Positions 29,915 to 42,450 of a stretch of DNA of 64,000 nucleotides are shown here, piece by piece (the first letter of the stretch is position 1; every line of letters begins with the position of its first letter). The notes under the pieces were generated by a model. That model worked only from the letters and a program-made list of their open reading frames with translations, ran no database searches and was not told where the DNA came from. The translations under genes and the position numbers were made by a program. The stretch spans positions 534,729 to 598,728 of the forward strand of contig JABYQU010000018.1 of the NCBI GenBank assembly GCA_022264855.1, written 5' to 3'. This DNA comes from Lenzites betulinus. Lineage: Eukaryota; Basidiomycota; Agaricomycetes; Polyporales; Polyporaceae.

Positions 29915-32900
29915 ATGCCCACCGTCTGCCAAGGTTGCCACAGGCAGTTCACGCCGAGTGGATATCTCAGTCACCTCCTCCAGACAAAACAAGCACGCTG
30001 TATCCGTGTGCGAGAGGACCATGAGGCACAAGGCCTTTTTGCGCTCCAGGAAACCGTTGTTGATGACGGCGACGACGAGGATGAAGTGGATGCACAGCCC
30101 GCAGCCCCGCAAGCCTTCGAGGGGGACTATTTCGGCGACTACGGTCCTGAAGACTTCGACGACTTCGACGACTATCAACAAGGTGACGACGGCGACGAGG
30201 AGGCAGATGAAGAAGACCTCGACAATGGGGACGGCGATGACAATGACGACGCCAACGACGACTACCAGGACGCCCAGAATTACGAGGACGAGCAAGCTTG
30301 GGAACCTCCTCCTTCATCCCCACCTCGACAATCGCCCTCGCCGCTACCTTCTGACCCCCTCGCGCATGCCGATGACTCACAAGGTGCTCAGGCTGACGCA
30401 GATCGTGTGCAGCAGGAGCGTGCGCGCAGACACCTTCAGCAACATCAGACTTTCTGTGTCAACTTTCCTGGCACGACTGCTGGGATGCCTCTCTCTGATG
30501 CGCGTGTTCCAACCGAGTACGAAAGCTTCAAGACGACCACAACCGGTGCAAACAGCAATCCGTATGCCCCCTTCACCTCGAAGGTTGATTGGGAGTTTGC
30601 GCGGTGGGCAAAAATGCGCGGCCCAGGATCAACGGCCGTCACTGAGCTGCTTTCGATAGAGGAGGTATGTTCGTTCGATGCTGCTCTCCAGGTACACATC
30701 CTCACTGATTATCTTGCAGATACCGCAGCTGCTGGGCTTGTCATTCAAGAACTCGGCTCAGCTGAATGCAATTATCGATGATACGCTCATCTCTGGCCGC
30801 CCGCGCTTCACGCGACGCGAAATCATCGTCGCCGGCGAAGTGTTTGAAGTCTTCTACCGGGACATCATCGCTTGTGTACAGGCACTCTTTGGCGATCCCG
30901 AGTTTGCTGGGATCCTCGTCTTTACTCCGGAACGCCACTATGCGGACGCCGACCACACAGCCCGTGTATACTTCGACATGCATACAGGGCAATGGTGGTG
31001 GGCTCAACAGGTGTGCTTCAAATCAAGTTCATGAGGGCCCTTAGACAATCAACTAACAATATTTTTCACACTAGCGAGCAATGGAGCGACGCAAACCCGG
31101 GGCAACCCTTATCCCTATCATCATCTCCAGCGACAAGACACAGTTGACGCTCTTCGGGAGCAAGGCCGCATATCCTGTCTACATGACCATCGGAAACCTC
31201 CCAAAGGACGTGCGCAGGAAACCGTCACGACGCGGGCAGATTTTGCTAGCATATCTCCCCACTTCCAACCTCTCTCACATCACTAGTCCGCCCGCTCGAC
31301 GACGCGCGCTCACAAACCTTTATCATGCATACATGTCTCGCATCATGAAACCGCTGCGCAAGGCTGGCGTCGACGGCATTCCCGTGACTAGCGGCGATGG
31401 AATTCGGCGACGAGGGCACCCCATCTTTGCTATGCATGTAGGTGACTATCCGGAACAGGTGCTCGTCGTTGGCTGCAAGACAGGCGAGTGTCCTAAGTGC
31501 CCCATCCTTGCAGAAGACATCGGCAAGACGACGGACTGCGACCGACCTCTACGCGACTTCAAGAAGGTGCTCGCCGCACTGCAGACCGTTAACACGGGCC
31601 CGCGGGCCTTCTCTTGCGCCTGTCGCGAGGCTGGTATCAAGCGGATACAAGATCCGTACTGGGCACACCTCCCGTTTGTCAACATCTATCAAGCCATCAC
31701 CCCCGACATACTACATCAGCTCTGCCAAGGCGTTGTCAAACATCTCTTTGCTTGGCTTATTGCGGCTTACGGCGCGGAGGAGATAGATGCACGCTGCCGA
31801 CGCTTCCCTCCCAATCACAACATCCGTCTTTTCCTCAAGGGGATCTCCAAACTCCAACGGGTGACCGGGAAGGAGCACGCGGACATGTGCCGCTTCGTCC
31901 TGGGCCTTGTCATTGGCGTCCCCCTGCCTGATGGTTGCTCTTCCTCCCAGCTGGTACGGGCAGTGCACGCCCTTCTTGACTTCCTGTATCTTGCCCAATA
32001 TCCTGCGCACACGGACGACACCCTCGAGCTACTGGAGCACGCCCTGCAGCGTTTTCACGCCAATAAATCGGTCTTTGTGGATCTCGGCATTCGCGCCAAT
32101 TTCAAGATACCGAAGCTCCATTCCCTCGACCACTACATACAGTGCATCATACTGTTTGGGACGACAGACAACTACGACACTCAGTACACCGAGCGACTTC
32201 ACATTGACTTCGCGAAGGACGCTTATCGCGCAACCAATCGCAAGGACGAGTTCCCGCAAATGACACTTTGGCTCGAACGTCGTGAGAAGATTCTACGTCA
32301 TGGATCATACATTCAATGGCGACTGCGCAATCCGACTACCCGGGGTTCCACACAGCAAGCCCTCGCTCCTCGCCGCATCCCTCCTGCTGATAACCCCCTG
32401 GCGGCCAGCGACTCGGAAATACTATCCCGCATCAGGCTCACCCGTTTCGCAAGCGTCAAGGCTGTACGATTCACGACAGCTTCACAGCGCTATGGTGCAA
32501 CGTACCTTCAAGATGCTCTGGCTCGATTTGTCATCCGCTACCGTGATCCACAAGCAACTACAGCTCAAGTCGAGCAAGCTGCTATAGGCACGTCTGCACT
32601 CCCTATAGATATTATGACGCATAGCTGACATCCTAGTATGTGTGCTATTACTAGGTGTATACATACGACGGCACTGGACCATGCCCGTCTGGCATAAAAT
32701 TCGGTTCGCTCTTGAGGACGCGCAGGATCTTGGCGTCATGGAGGATGCTCACGATGTCGCCCACGCACGTCCTGAACGGCGCGATAGTCAAGGCCGGTAT
32801 GTCCCGGGAAGATTTGATACAGTACTCGTCCGGGAAGCCACGCCTAATGGGGATCGTCTCACGGGGCCAAAGCGTGCGTCCTCGGTCGAACTTTCGTGGG

Positions 32901-33293
32901 ATTACTGACCACTCAATCGTGTGCATGGCGGGCATGGCAGGTTACCGTATCGGGCAGATCCGCATGTTGTTCAAGCTTCGCAAGACAACCACTGATGAAC
33001 TCTTCCCCGCGATCGTCCCTCCCTCTCACCTTGCTTACATTGAATGGTTCACGGCGCTCACTGATCCCGAGCCTATACACGGCCTTTATCGAGTCACTCG
33101 ATGCCGTGGGGCTGCTGGAGAGCGTCTTGCAGACGTTGTAGAGGTCAGTAGTATCGTTAGAAGCTGCCACCTCCTTCCGTGTTTTGGTGTATCGGCTCCC
33201 CGAGAGTGGACGAGTAGTAATGTCCTGGACAGCTGCGATAATTTCCTTTTAAACACATTTAGCGACCAACATATGTACATGTCGATAGTGTAG
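29915..33293 (+). CDS. Plavaka-family (CACTA-like) transposase, probably slightly broken
   Basis: Exons 29915-30666, 30722-31010 and 31075-32628 join in frame. The N-terminus is a CQGC...H...C finger-like motif (residues 5-35), then a long acidic segment, then the transposase core: SSDKTQLTLFGSKAAYPVYM, TIGNLPKDVRRKPSRRGQIL, a CPKCPI segment and LPFVNIYQAITPDILHQL followed by FLYLAQYPAHTDDTL and KIPKLHSLDHYI. These are hallmarks of Plavaka transposases. After the TGA at 32626 the usual C-terminal part continues in a shifted frame (PVWHKIRF, then GRYVPGRFDTVLV), and, through a good 67-nt intron at 32874-32940, to PREWTSSNVLDSC and a stop at 33291. I found no intron that removes the stop cleanly, so a small indel near 32600-32680 is likely. 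Terminal inverted repeats were not found. Confidence 0.8.
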
Positions 33294-34538
33294 GTTATAT
33301 CATTTGATACTGATGTCTAACCTGGGGAAGATATGAACTGAGTAGTGTGTGTTAGCATTGATATAGCTACTGATATCTGAGTAAGGAGTGTTTGGCGGTG
33401 TTAGCAGAGCAGAAGTGCTATTGGGGCGCTTTTTTGCGCGGGGCGGTTTTCCTGATGACCACATAAAACAAACCTCGAAATCGTGGAATCGGGCCTGGCG
33501 TGCGGAGCATCGCCGTTCACCCTCAAGTATTTGGATATTGACTTTCCGTGCTGCAGCCACCAGCTGCCAGCAGCCCTGCGCGCGGTTCTCCTCATTCTCA
33601 CGTTCGTACGTGTCAGTGGACATCAAGTTATCTGGATTTTGCAGTCGGACGTCGAGCTTCAAAACATACGCGAGATGGTCCACCGTCTATCGCCGACATA
33701 CCGCTACATCCGCTTCGCCGTCTCCCCACCCTGCGCAGGCGCCCTCACCCTCCGGAAGACGATCCAGGACGCGCTTGGGCAGTCATTCGGCCTCGTCTCC
33801 TCACACACATATGTCGACATTCTATGGACTGCCGACGATGGGTCTGCTCTGGTTGTGCGCATAGGCGAAAGGTGCGTTTCGATGTTCCGCAGCGATTGTA
33901 CCCGTGCCGGTGTAGTGTGCTTACGCCGGAAATACGCACACGACCAGTGATGCTCCCAAGCTCCTTGCTGCGGTGACCGCGTCAAATGCGATGCCTCGAC
34001 TATCTGTGGTCAAAGAATCCCCATTTCTACCGACCCTACTAGGAGGCGAGCCGCTGGCCTGAATTCCGATGAGCCTCGCTGCAGCATGCAGTAGGCGCAG
34101 TATACAAAAGCTGCGGGCAAGCTGCCGACCGGGAGCTCGAGTCTTCGAACTAATCAGCTGCACGCGACATGCATACCAACTTAGCGAACATGGGCAATAC
34201 GACATGTATCAACAGCGTGACCCGCAAAGTACCTGCGGCTGGCGTTGGACATACAACTAAGGTCAGTTGCTCCACGTTCTACCAGTGGATCCCTGGGCTG
34301 ACAAGTAATATCGTCCAGTCAGCCCTCCGATCGAGTGCACACGAGCGGTCGACCGTCTCGTAGAGACCAACCACCTGGTATATCCGCACAGTACCAGCCA
34401 CACACCCCGGACCTCCACCAGAACGGAGGATGCAGCGCAACGGGAATATTGATAGCAACTATACAACACGATTGACTGTACACCCACAAACTAGCATCTT
34501 CTCCTGGTATGCATACAAACGATGGCGGCAGGCCGCTA

Positions 34539-35965
34539 CTACGCGCCACCAGCGATCCTCTCCCGCGCGAATTCAACAAAGTCGTCGATCGTTGACGGCC
34601 ATGCGGCTGACAGTACGGGGTGTGGTCAGCACAGGTCGTGTGCGGCTGGCAGCCGATAGGCCAATGCAGAATGCGCGCACCTTCTGCGTCGTACTGCTCG
34701 AACCTCCCGTCGATCGTCCGCACGAACTCGAGGAACTGTCGCATACAACCTCGTCAGCCGCTGTCAAGTCGCATGGCCACCCGCCCCTTAGACCGTCAGG
34801 CATCCTGTCAGCCTCCACTGGCATCCCCCGCTCCCTCCAGTCCACCCGTGTCCGTGTACCACACGAATCGAATTTGCGAGAAAGAAAGACATACCATTTG
34901 CCACACGTCCTTGCTCACGCCCTTCGCCCCACTCTTCTCCAGGAACTCGAACCACCAGTCGGTATGCTCACTCTTCCACCCGCCCTCCGCCGCGCCCGGG
35001 GCCATCACCTCGTCCCCATCCGCATCTTGCGCCGCCGACACATGAGCAAGCGCGCCCCCCGCGAGCCCGTGCGGAATGAGCAGCGCCCAGAAGCCCTGCG
35101 CCATGTCGAGTCCTACAGAGATGGCGCGGCACGGGGAAGTGGCGGCGGGTTCACAATTACACAGTCAGCTCGCATGCGCGCTATATGGTTAGAGAGCCTG
35201 AGGGAGGGACGGGACATACCGAGCGAGCGCTGCCCAGGCGGGCGCGAGAACTCGAACGTGTAGTTGTACACGCGCCGGAAGTAGTCCGTGTCCGTCGCCA
35301 TCTGGTTGCGCAGCGTCTCGAGCGAGGTCTTCATCGCCGGGATCGTGTCGACTCTGTGCCCCGCGCGTCAGCGCGTGTCCCATAGCGTCGGGATGCGGGA
35401 GAGGGTTCAGCACGCACCCGAGCGCCTTCCAGCCCTCCGTCCAGCCCTTGCGCGTCCACTGGCCCATCGCGGGCGACTTGAGTTCGTACGCCACCGCGAG
35501 CAGCACTACGTCCTCCGGGTTCACCGCGAGGTCCTCACACAGCCGGATCGTCCCGTCCACAGTGATATCGTCTCCATCTGATTCTGCGGGCGGGCACAAG
35601 CGTCAGCGCGGGCCCGTTCGATTGGTGATGGGGGAGGGGTGAATGGTGAGAGCGGGATCCGTGCGGGGAGGGCGGCGGAACGGGGGAGATGCGGCGGACG
35701 TACCCTTGTACGTGTCAAACAGCGCGTTCAGCTTGCTTGTAGACGCAGTGGGGCGCGGGGTTGCCGCGGAAGGGTCGTTGAAGTACGCGTCGAGGGCCTG
35801 TTCGAGCCGCTTGTACTTTGTGAGATAACGTCGTGCGTCCTTCGCGCTATGTGGCGTTGCACGCGGGATGTCGATCGTGGTGAGAAGCGGGGTAGGCCTG
35901 TGGGACGGGGGGAACACTCACGAAGCACCGGTGACGGCGGAGAACTGTGCGATCTTGTCGTCCAT
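34539..35965 (-). CDS. DCN1: DCN1-type cullin neddylation scaffold
   Basis: Exons read from the ATG at 35965 (MDDKIAQFSAVTGAS) to a TAG at 34539. The N-terminal UBA-like part (KDARRYLTKYKRLEQALDAY) is followed by the PONY/DCUN1 domain: DGTIRLCEDLAVNPEDVVLL, GQWTRKGWTEGWKALG, TDYFRRVYNYTFEFSRPPGQ and VSKDVWQM, then FLEFVRTIDGRFEQYD and a short final exon WPSTIDDFVEFA. In other eukaryotes DCN1 promotes Nedd8 transfer from Ubc12 to cullins and so activates SCF ubiquitin ligases, in cytosol and nucleus. About six short introns interrupt it. One exon contains an inserted segment (VSAAQDADGDEVMAPGAAEG) between conserved blocks, longer than in yeast. Length and domain order otherwise normal. Confidence 0.9.
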
Positions 35966-36864
35966 CTCGCGCTCTGCTCGCGATTTGACGTTCTTTGACT
36001 ACGCTCGTGTGCGCGCGTACGAGAGAAAGCAGCAACAGCAGCAGACGCGGATCCGTGTGCACCGAGAGTGATCGCGTGCGTGGGTGCGAGCGACGAGCGT
36101 GAGCGTCCGAGGGTAAGTGGATGCCGTCCATATGCAGCCGGGATGAGCGGGGAGATAACATCGGATGCAGATCGGGTGCGAAGAGTCCAGACGATTCGCC
36201 GGTAGTCCGCAGATGTGGGGAGAAGAATGCGTGGGTGCGATAGGTGAGTACTCGTTTTAGATCTGGAATGCGGAGGACAGTAGTCGGACTGACCATATAT
36301 AAGCAAACCGGGCGTTCCTAACAGTGGCGTAGTCCCGCTGCTGCTTTCAAGCTTGGGCAGACGCAGATAGGTGCTCGTGCAGTAGTAGTGGCCGAAGTAT
36401 ACAGATATGCACAGGGTCTATCAAGATACCCTGGTGGGTGTTGCAGCGTGTAGTAGCGTGGCGGCGAGCAGGAACGGCTACTACAGCGAGATTCGAGTAT
36501 GGCCATTGCCGAAGCGTCATCGCGAATCGCGATCTGTGGGCACGAAGCGCCAACGCTACTCTACCCATGACATTGATAATACTATATCGTCCGTTGTCGA
36601 CGAAGATCACAGGTCTTCAGAGTTTGCATGAGTACTAGCTAGTCAACGTTGCCATCCCCCCTCAAAGCTGTCGCCTTCGTCTGCCTCAGGGAGACTACCG
36701 ATACCACTCGCACTAAGCAGTACCCGCCTCACACATACCAGCGAGAAGAATTCATGGATACACAAGTACTATCACAAGTACACAAATATTATATTACTTT
36801 CTACAGCCTCTGCTGCGCCTCATACGTGGGCATCAAGTCCCCAAACGAGCACACACGTCTCGCA

Positions 36865-38251
36865 CTATGCTGTCCCCGCCCCCGCCGCAACCTTCAACTC
36901 CCCCAGCTCCTCTCCCGTGAGCCCCCACTTCTCCGCCACTTGCGCAGCGCCACCCTCCCTGCGCTCCGCATCGTCCAGCCATCCCCGTAGCGCCGCGCCC
37001 TCCGCCGCAGGGAGCGCGCGCCGCCCGCCCGCCGCGTACGTGTGCAGCCCGCGGAGCACCTTCTCCTCGAAGTCCGCGTCGTCCTCGCGGTCGCCATCTG
37101 GCCCGTGCGGGACCGGCTGCGCGAGCGCACCGACAAGCGCGGCGAGCAGACCGCTCCGGGGTAGGGCGCGCGCGGTGGGGAGCGAGGTCGAGGCGGAGCG
37201 TGGGTCGGAGACGAGCGCGGCGTGCGAGTTCGGGTGCACCGTTTGCGGCGGCGCGAGGGCGGGCGCTGAGGTTGTTGATGGTGCAGGTGCGGCGGAGGTG
37301 GACGGAACGGACGAAGGGTGGATCGTCACCGCCTGAGATTGGGCGGTTGCGGAGGAGGAGGTTGGAGGTGTCGCGGGGGCCGCGATGGAGGCGGCAGCGC
37401 GGACGCCCTCGGAGGAGGTCGGGACCTGCAGGGGCTGCTGCACGTTTGCCGGGACGTCGTCGTCTGACTCGTCTCCATTCGGTGTGAGGAGCGTGTTAAG
37501 GAGGAACGCGACCTTCCGCCGGACGCTGATGTCCGAGTCCTGGAGCGCGGCGCGGAGGGTGTCCCAGCCTCCGGCGCTTTCCATTTGTGCGACAGCCGCG
37601 GCGTTGTGTTTGAGGAGGCCGGAAAGCGTGTACACGGCTTTTGCGCGCGTTGCGCCCGAGCGCACGGTGGGTGACAGGAAGGTGAGGATAGTGCTCAGAG
37701 GCGAGAGCGCGAGATACTAGGTGGACGTGATCAGTTGACGTCTGAAGGACAAGAAATGTGACACGTACGGAGTGCTGTGCGGCCGGGTTGTTCTGCATGG
37801 CTGTACCGAGTATCCAGAGGACTTGTGTTTGGATCTCGGAGGAAGAGGCGGGATTGGTGAGGAGCGTGTGCAGAGGTTTCCACATCTGCAGCTTTTCCAA
37901 GTCTATAGTACAGGGTCAGCGTCGATCACTTCTCGTATGATCAGCAAAGCTCACTGTTTGCGTTGTCTATCTGCTCTATTAGCTACAAACCGCAGTCAGC
38001 TACTGATTTCTGAAGCATTCGGGGCAAGCGCGGCGTACCATTTCGAAGTTGTCCAAAGCTTGCAACCGGTCGTCCTCGTCCTTAGTCTCGTCCACCGCGA
38101 TCGCAAGAGCCTCCTTCATGAGCTCCGCGTCAGGCTTGCCCAGGAGCATGTCTATGACCCCTGGATCAAGGTCTGAACGCGGTTGTGGTGGAGGTTCGTC
38201 TGGACCGCGCGGATCCGAGTTTGCGAGTCCCCAGCGTAGAAGGCCTTCCAT
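36865..38251 (-). CDS. FES1: Hsp70 nucleotide exchange factor Fes1
   Basis: The product begins MEGLLRWGLANSDPRG at the ATG at 38251, the usual Fes1 start, followed by GVIDMLLGKPDAELMKEALA. After introns near 37920-38010 and 37718-37772 come armadillo-like repeats (LWILGTAMQNNPAAQHS, TLSGLLKHNAAAVAQM, RRKVAFLLNTLLTPNGD). A Ser/Pro/Ala-rich insertion of about 100 residues precedes the last helices (DFEEKVLRGLHTYA, WGLTGEEL) and the stop at 36865. Fes1 (HspBP1 in animals) releases ADP from cytosolic Hsp70 and promotes degradation of misfolded proteins. The insertion is longer than in yeast Fes1. The 1-kb region 38252-39294 is shared with the divergent membrane-protein gene; no heat-shock element was clear enough to call. 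The 900 bp between 35966 and 36864 hold no gene. Confidence 0.9.
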
Positions 38252-39294
38252 GATTTTGGCAACAGAGTTTTTGGTGCGATTTGCTAACGATACAGAGATA
38301 TGGCTACAGATGAGCGAGAAGAAAGAGAACGGTACGGACACGCGAATCGGAGCAGATATATATTGGCGGGAGGAACGCGAGCGAATATTTGCGAGAAGAA
38401 AGGAGAATACGCGAGAATCTTTCCACGCGCGCGACGCGTCTATTACTATATCTAGCGATCAGCCACATTCGCGTTGTCTTTGGGGCGGAGATGAGCGGAG
38501 ATCGAACGCCGCCTGTATATACCGGCGCGTCGAAGTTTTCTTCCAACGTCGACGACGCGGTGAACGGCGTCGGCGACGCAGGTTTTGTTTGGTGAGTGTC
38601 TTCTCTGCACATACTTTATGATGATCCAACCTTTTACCATACTCAATTCGTCCGAAACTACTTGTGGACAACCTCAGTTTCAGCCTTGACTGACCCTTTC
38701 CATCTAACACTACTTCTCAACGTGTCGCTAACAAAACTCCATATTGTAGTGTCTGGTCTGCTGGATTGTCGCTGGTTCTCTTGTGGCAGCTAATTGGTGA
38801 GTCAAGCTATTCTATGACCCGGCCCCCATTCGGATGAAACCCATCGATGGGCGGACATAACACCCCCGGCCTATACCAAAGTCTCCCGGTGTACAATGTG
38901 GAGATGGGTTCGGGGGTTTGCTGAGACGCATCGAATACCTGACTCTACATATCTGTCTCGATATACCTGAAGACAATCTTTCTGACTGGCCTTCTTTCTC
39001 ATCAGGCTTTCATTACACGCCGTGCTTGCTTCCCAGACCTGCCCTTGATATCCTGTCATGTACATATCCACGTGTCTTCTGTTGTATAGTCGCAATATAT
39101 GTCTCTTCCTACGTCTTCCCATGTCGTGCATTAGTGAACTACTTGCGAAAAGCCAACCCGGTCCTCTGACGCCCTGCGGCGACAGCTTCCTCTGCAACGA
39201 CCATCACTGTCACATCTTCCAACTGTCTCCTGCTGAACCTATGACTAACCTCGTACCACTCTCCGACCACACTTGACCAGACCAGAAGACCGTG

Positions 39295-41024
39295 ATGGGC
39301 ATCGGGCGAGTCATTGCTGCCGCAGCGGCGGCGGCGCCAACCGTGCGCGACCACCTCCGCCGCGTATACTCCGGAGAGGACGACGACGAGACGGCGGCCA
39401 CTGCTTCAACCGCTACACGAGCGTCAGCAGCCCTCTATCGAACCCAAACATCCCCGCGAGCCCGTGCTGCCGCTGAACACACAGAAGAGGAGATGTCGAG
39501 GAGACCGCTCATCGGGGTCGACACCCAGAACCCTCCGGCCGCCGTCCAGAGGCCCTCGTATACTCCTGTGCAGTCATACGGGACGATCCCGCACGAGGGA
39601 TCTTCGAGCCTACGGGCTAGCCCGGAGAGGTATAGGAGGGACAGCTGGTTGGACAGAGTTCCGGAAGAGACTACCTTGGACGGCGAGGGTGCAGCTGCCC
39701 CGGACCCGGAGACGGACGAGTGGGATCTGGAGGAATATGGATATTATAGCGGTGAGTCCGTACACCTCTCCATCGCGGAGCGTCGTCGTACCCAAAGCCA
39801 TGGTCAACTACCTCTGTGATGGGATGGCCCGTGTATAGAGTCATGCTCATCCAATATCTTACTAGGTTCATACAAACAAAAAGTGGCCGTCTACGGCCTG
39901 GTCCCCCTCACATGCATCATCACCTTTCTGTTCCTCGCCAACCTCGTACGGTGGATATGGCCGCCCCACTATCCCGCACCGCCCACCCTCCCGCGCTCCT
40001 TCCCCTCGCCCCTCCCCGAAATCATGCTCTCCGCCGCGTTCTTCAGCCTGACACATGCGCTCCGCGAGCCGCTCTACGCCCTTTCCGCGACGCTCCTGCC
40101 CCCCATCTGGGACACGCTCGCGTTCAACGCGTTGTACGTGCTGCTGAGCCAGGTCCTGCGGCTCGCTGCGCTCGCGCTCCTCCGCGTGCGGCACGAGATG
40201 CTCTTCCCGCTCCCGACATGGCGGGACCCGGCGTTCACCACCGCGTGGTGGCTCGCGCTGGGGTGGGCTGCTGCGGACGCCGCTACAAGCGTCGTGCAGG
40301 GGTACCGGCAGCTCGCGCTGTACGAGAGCGTGATGGTGCCCGTCGAGCGCGTGCGCGCAATCCTCGACGCGTCGAAGGGTCTCGTCACTGGGACGGGGGG
40401 TGCGAGCGAGCGGAGCGCGAGTGGGGGCGAGAGCGCGCACGGGAGCAGGGAGTACATGCCGCTCAGCCCACGGAGCGAAAGGGAGACCGTTGGTACCGCT
40501 ACCCCGCGCGCGAGCGGGGTGAGGAGGCGAGAGATCGTCAGCGTGGAGGAGGCGGTAAGGCTCGCGGTCGACCAGGACGTGGAGCAGCTCATGCACCTGC
40601 AGGAGCGGGAGGAGCTGGAGGAGGTATACGGCCTCCCACTGATTGTACGTGGTCCGCGTCTCGAGGGTCCATGACATCTTATACTAACTGTCGAGGTTTT
40701 GCAGCACATCCCGGTGTTCGTGCCCTGCCTGCAGCGGATCGACTCGTTCCTGTTCTCACTTGGGTTCACGCTCGTGCTGGCGTGGGCATACCTCCGCTCG
40801 CCACTGTCGTTCCCTGCCGGAGGCGACCCGTTGCCGCCGATATACTCAAATCATGCCCTGGCCATCGCGTTCCCCGTCGTCGTCCTTGCGCATTGGCTCC
40901 TGTCCCTACTGCACTCGCCGTTGGTCTTGCCGCGGATCGGAGTTCATACGACGGCCTATGTGGGACTGCTGGTCGGGCTCGGAGGATTTTTCACAGGCCT
41001 CGGTCTCTGGGGCGCGCTCTCATG
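39295..41024 (+). CDS. Multi-pass membrane protein, uncharacterised
   Basis: The ATG at 39295 opens MGIGRVIAAAAAAAPT; exon 1 ends at GTGAGT after EEYGYYS near 39750, the next exon starts after TACTAG near 39864 (GSYKQKVAVYGLVPLTCII), and a second intron (GTACGT...TTGCAG) ends near 40704. About 495 aa in all. The first 155 residues are disordered and acidic. Then come four to six likely membrane helices (YGLVPLTCIITFLFLANLV, FNALYVLLSQVLRLAALALL, TTAWWLALGWAAADAATSVV), a cytosolic, charged stretch with EEAVRLAVDQDVEQLMHL, and three more helices (LFSLGFTLVLAWAYL, ALAIAFPVVVLAHWLLSLL, AYVGLLVGLGGFFTGLGL). I do not recognise a named family; it looks conserved and intact. Confidence 0.7.
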
Positions 41025-41866
41025 ACGAGCGTATACTCATTTTGTTTCCCACACATTCTTCGGTCGGCCTCTCGGACTATCAGATATGCATGTCATTGGT
41101 GTACTCTTGTATCATCTGGACTCTGGAGGGTTTACACGCGCACCCTCGCCGTTCGTGTTACAACAATTGATCGGGTGTTTTTGAAGGACCAGATCTCGCC
41201 TAGTTTTAGAGTTGCTTTAGTTGAGATCGGCCTCACAAACTGCGCCCCGAAAGGGATCAGTGCTTCAAGTACTTGAGGATTAAATACATATGCCCGAGCA
41301 TGGCATGTTGTACTGGGTCTCTGTGCAAACGCCTCGTAGAAAGCCGCATTGAGTATCGCGCCCGCCGCCGATTGCTCCCGTCCATCTCTCGTCCTCCTCT
41401 CACTCACTCATCCCCCTCCTCCTGCGCCCCTCCCCAGCCCTCCCCCTGCGCGTGGGCGATGCGGCGCTGATCTATACTCTATTTAGAAATGCCATAAACG
41501 CGTTCCTGTGCGCGGTCCCTTACAAGCAGACGCCGCCATCAGCCTGGAAATGGCAAGGCCGCGTCGAGAGTGCTGCAGCGATCACCGCTCACTGACCACT
41601 GCTTGCCACTGCCCATCGCAGTCAGTGCCACCCCAAGCACTCGTATAAGACTTAAAGACGACGCAGAAGAGCGAGCGGATGCTCCGTACGCGATTCGTTG
41701 CTATCTCGCGTGGCTGGTTGCCAGGTCTGACATTTAAGCTATTCCGCAGGCGGCCTCCCACGGCGGAACGCGCTCAATTCGAACTTGCGACATTCAAGTT
41801 CGCGGACCTAGTGCGGACCTCTCCAGCCCAGCCCAGCAGCGCGCGCCCTGCGCACTCGCAGCGTCG

Positions 41867-42251
41867 ATGGCCGCCGCCGTCTTCCTGCACAATGCGATCT
41901 TCACCGCCGACCCCCCGCCGCCTGCCTCGCTCGCGCACCGCGCTCCAAACCGTCGCGGGCCACACGACCGCCAGTTGTCGTCCGTGTCCACCGTCACGCT
42001 CCAAACATCCACCTCTGAACACTCCCACCCCACCGAGCCGTTGATACACGGCCACTCCGAGTCCTCCGTCTACCTCGACCTTCTCGCGCGCCAGCCGACA
42101 CACCCGAGCAGCCATCCACCAAGAGGACCAGGCTTGAGTCTGCAGGGCGACCCGGTGACGCTGAGAGGGAGACGGAGTATATGGGAGCGGTCAGTGCGGA
42201 AGCGGCTAAAGAGGCTGCGGTGGGCAGGGCGGGTCCTGTTAGCTGTCATCG
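41867..42251 (+). pseudogene. Orphan first exon of an uncharacterised gene
   Basis: ATG at 41867 opens about 128 codons (MAAAVFLHNAIFTADPPPP) ending in a basic stretch RSVRKRLKRLRWAGRVLLAVI directly at a GTGAGT donor at 42252. The arrangement of a disordered start, a basic patch and the beginning of a hydrophobic segment is typical of membrane-protein first exons in Agaricomycetes. Nothing that could be the next exon is found on this strand before retrotransposon B, so the gene seems cut off. The stretches 41025-41866 and 42500-43598 are GC-rich with overlapping open frames on both strands that I regard as non-coding. Confidence 0.4.
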
Positions 42252-42356
42252 GTGAGTGTTCTGCGATGCGCGTGCTGAGCTCGCGACCTTGATCGGAGCG
42301 CGCGCGGGGGCGGGCCGCGCAGAAAATGCCGCGACGAAAGCGCGATAGTCAGTCAC

Positions 42357-42450
42357 GGAGGGGGGAAGGAGTTCCTGTAGGTACTAGGTGGGGGAAGGAG
42401 TTCCCGTAGGTAGGTGGGGAGACACAGGTAGGTGGGGCACTAGTTCCCGT
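42357..42450. repeat. Short degenerate tandem repeat
   Basis: Units of the type GGGGGAAGGAGTTCC followed by GTAGGTA recur two to three times, ending in CACTAGTTCCCGTTG. No coding sense. It follows the orphan exon. Confidence 0.5.

Noticed and set aside
33483..33950. 155-codon open frame after the Plavaka transposase
   Set aside because: No ATG at its start, no recognisable motif, no convincing splice partner. It may be a fragment of a decayed gene but cannot be supported; the rest of 33294-34538 also holds nothing clear.
39816..41276. 486-codon open frame on the plus strand overlapping the membrane protein
   Set aside because: Arg/Pro/Ala-rich composition, ignores the good introns of the membrane-protein gene, whose frame shows clear transmembrane helices.
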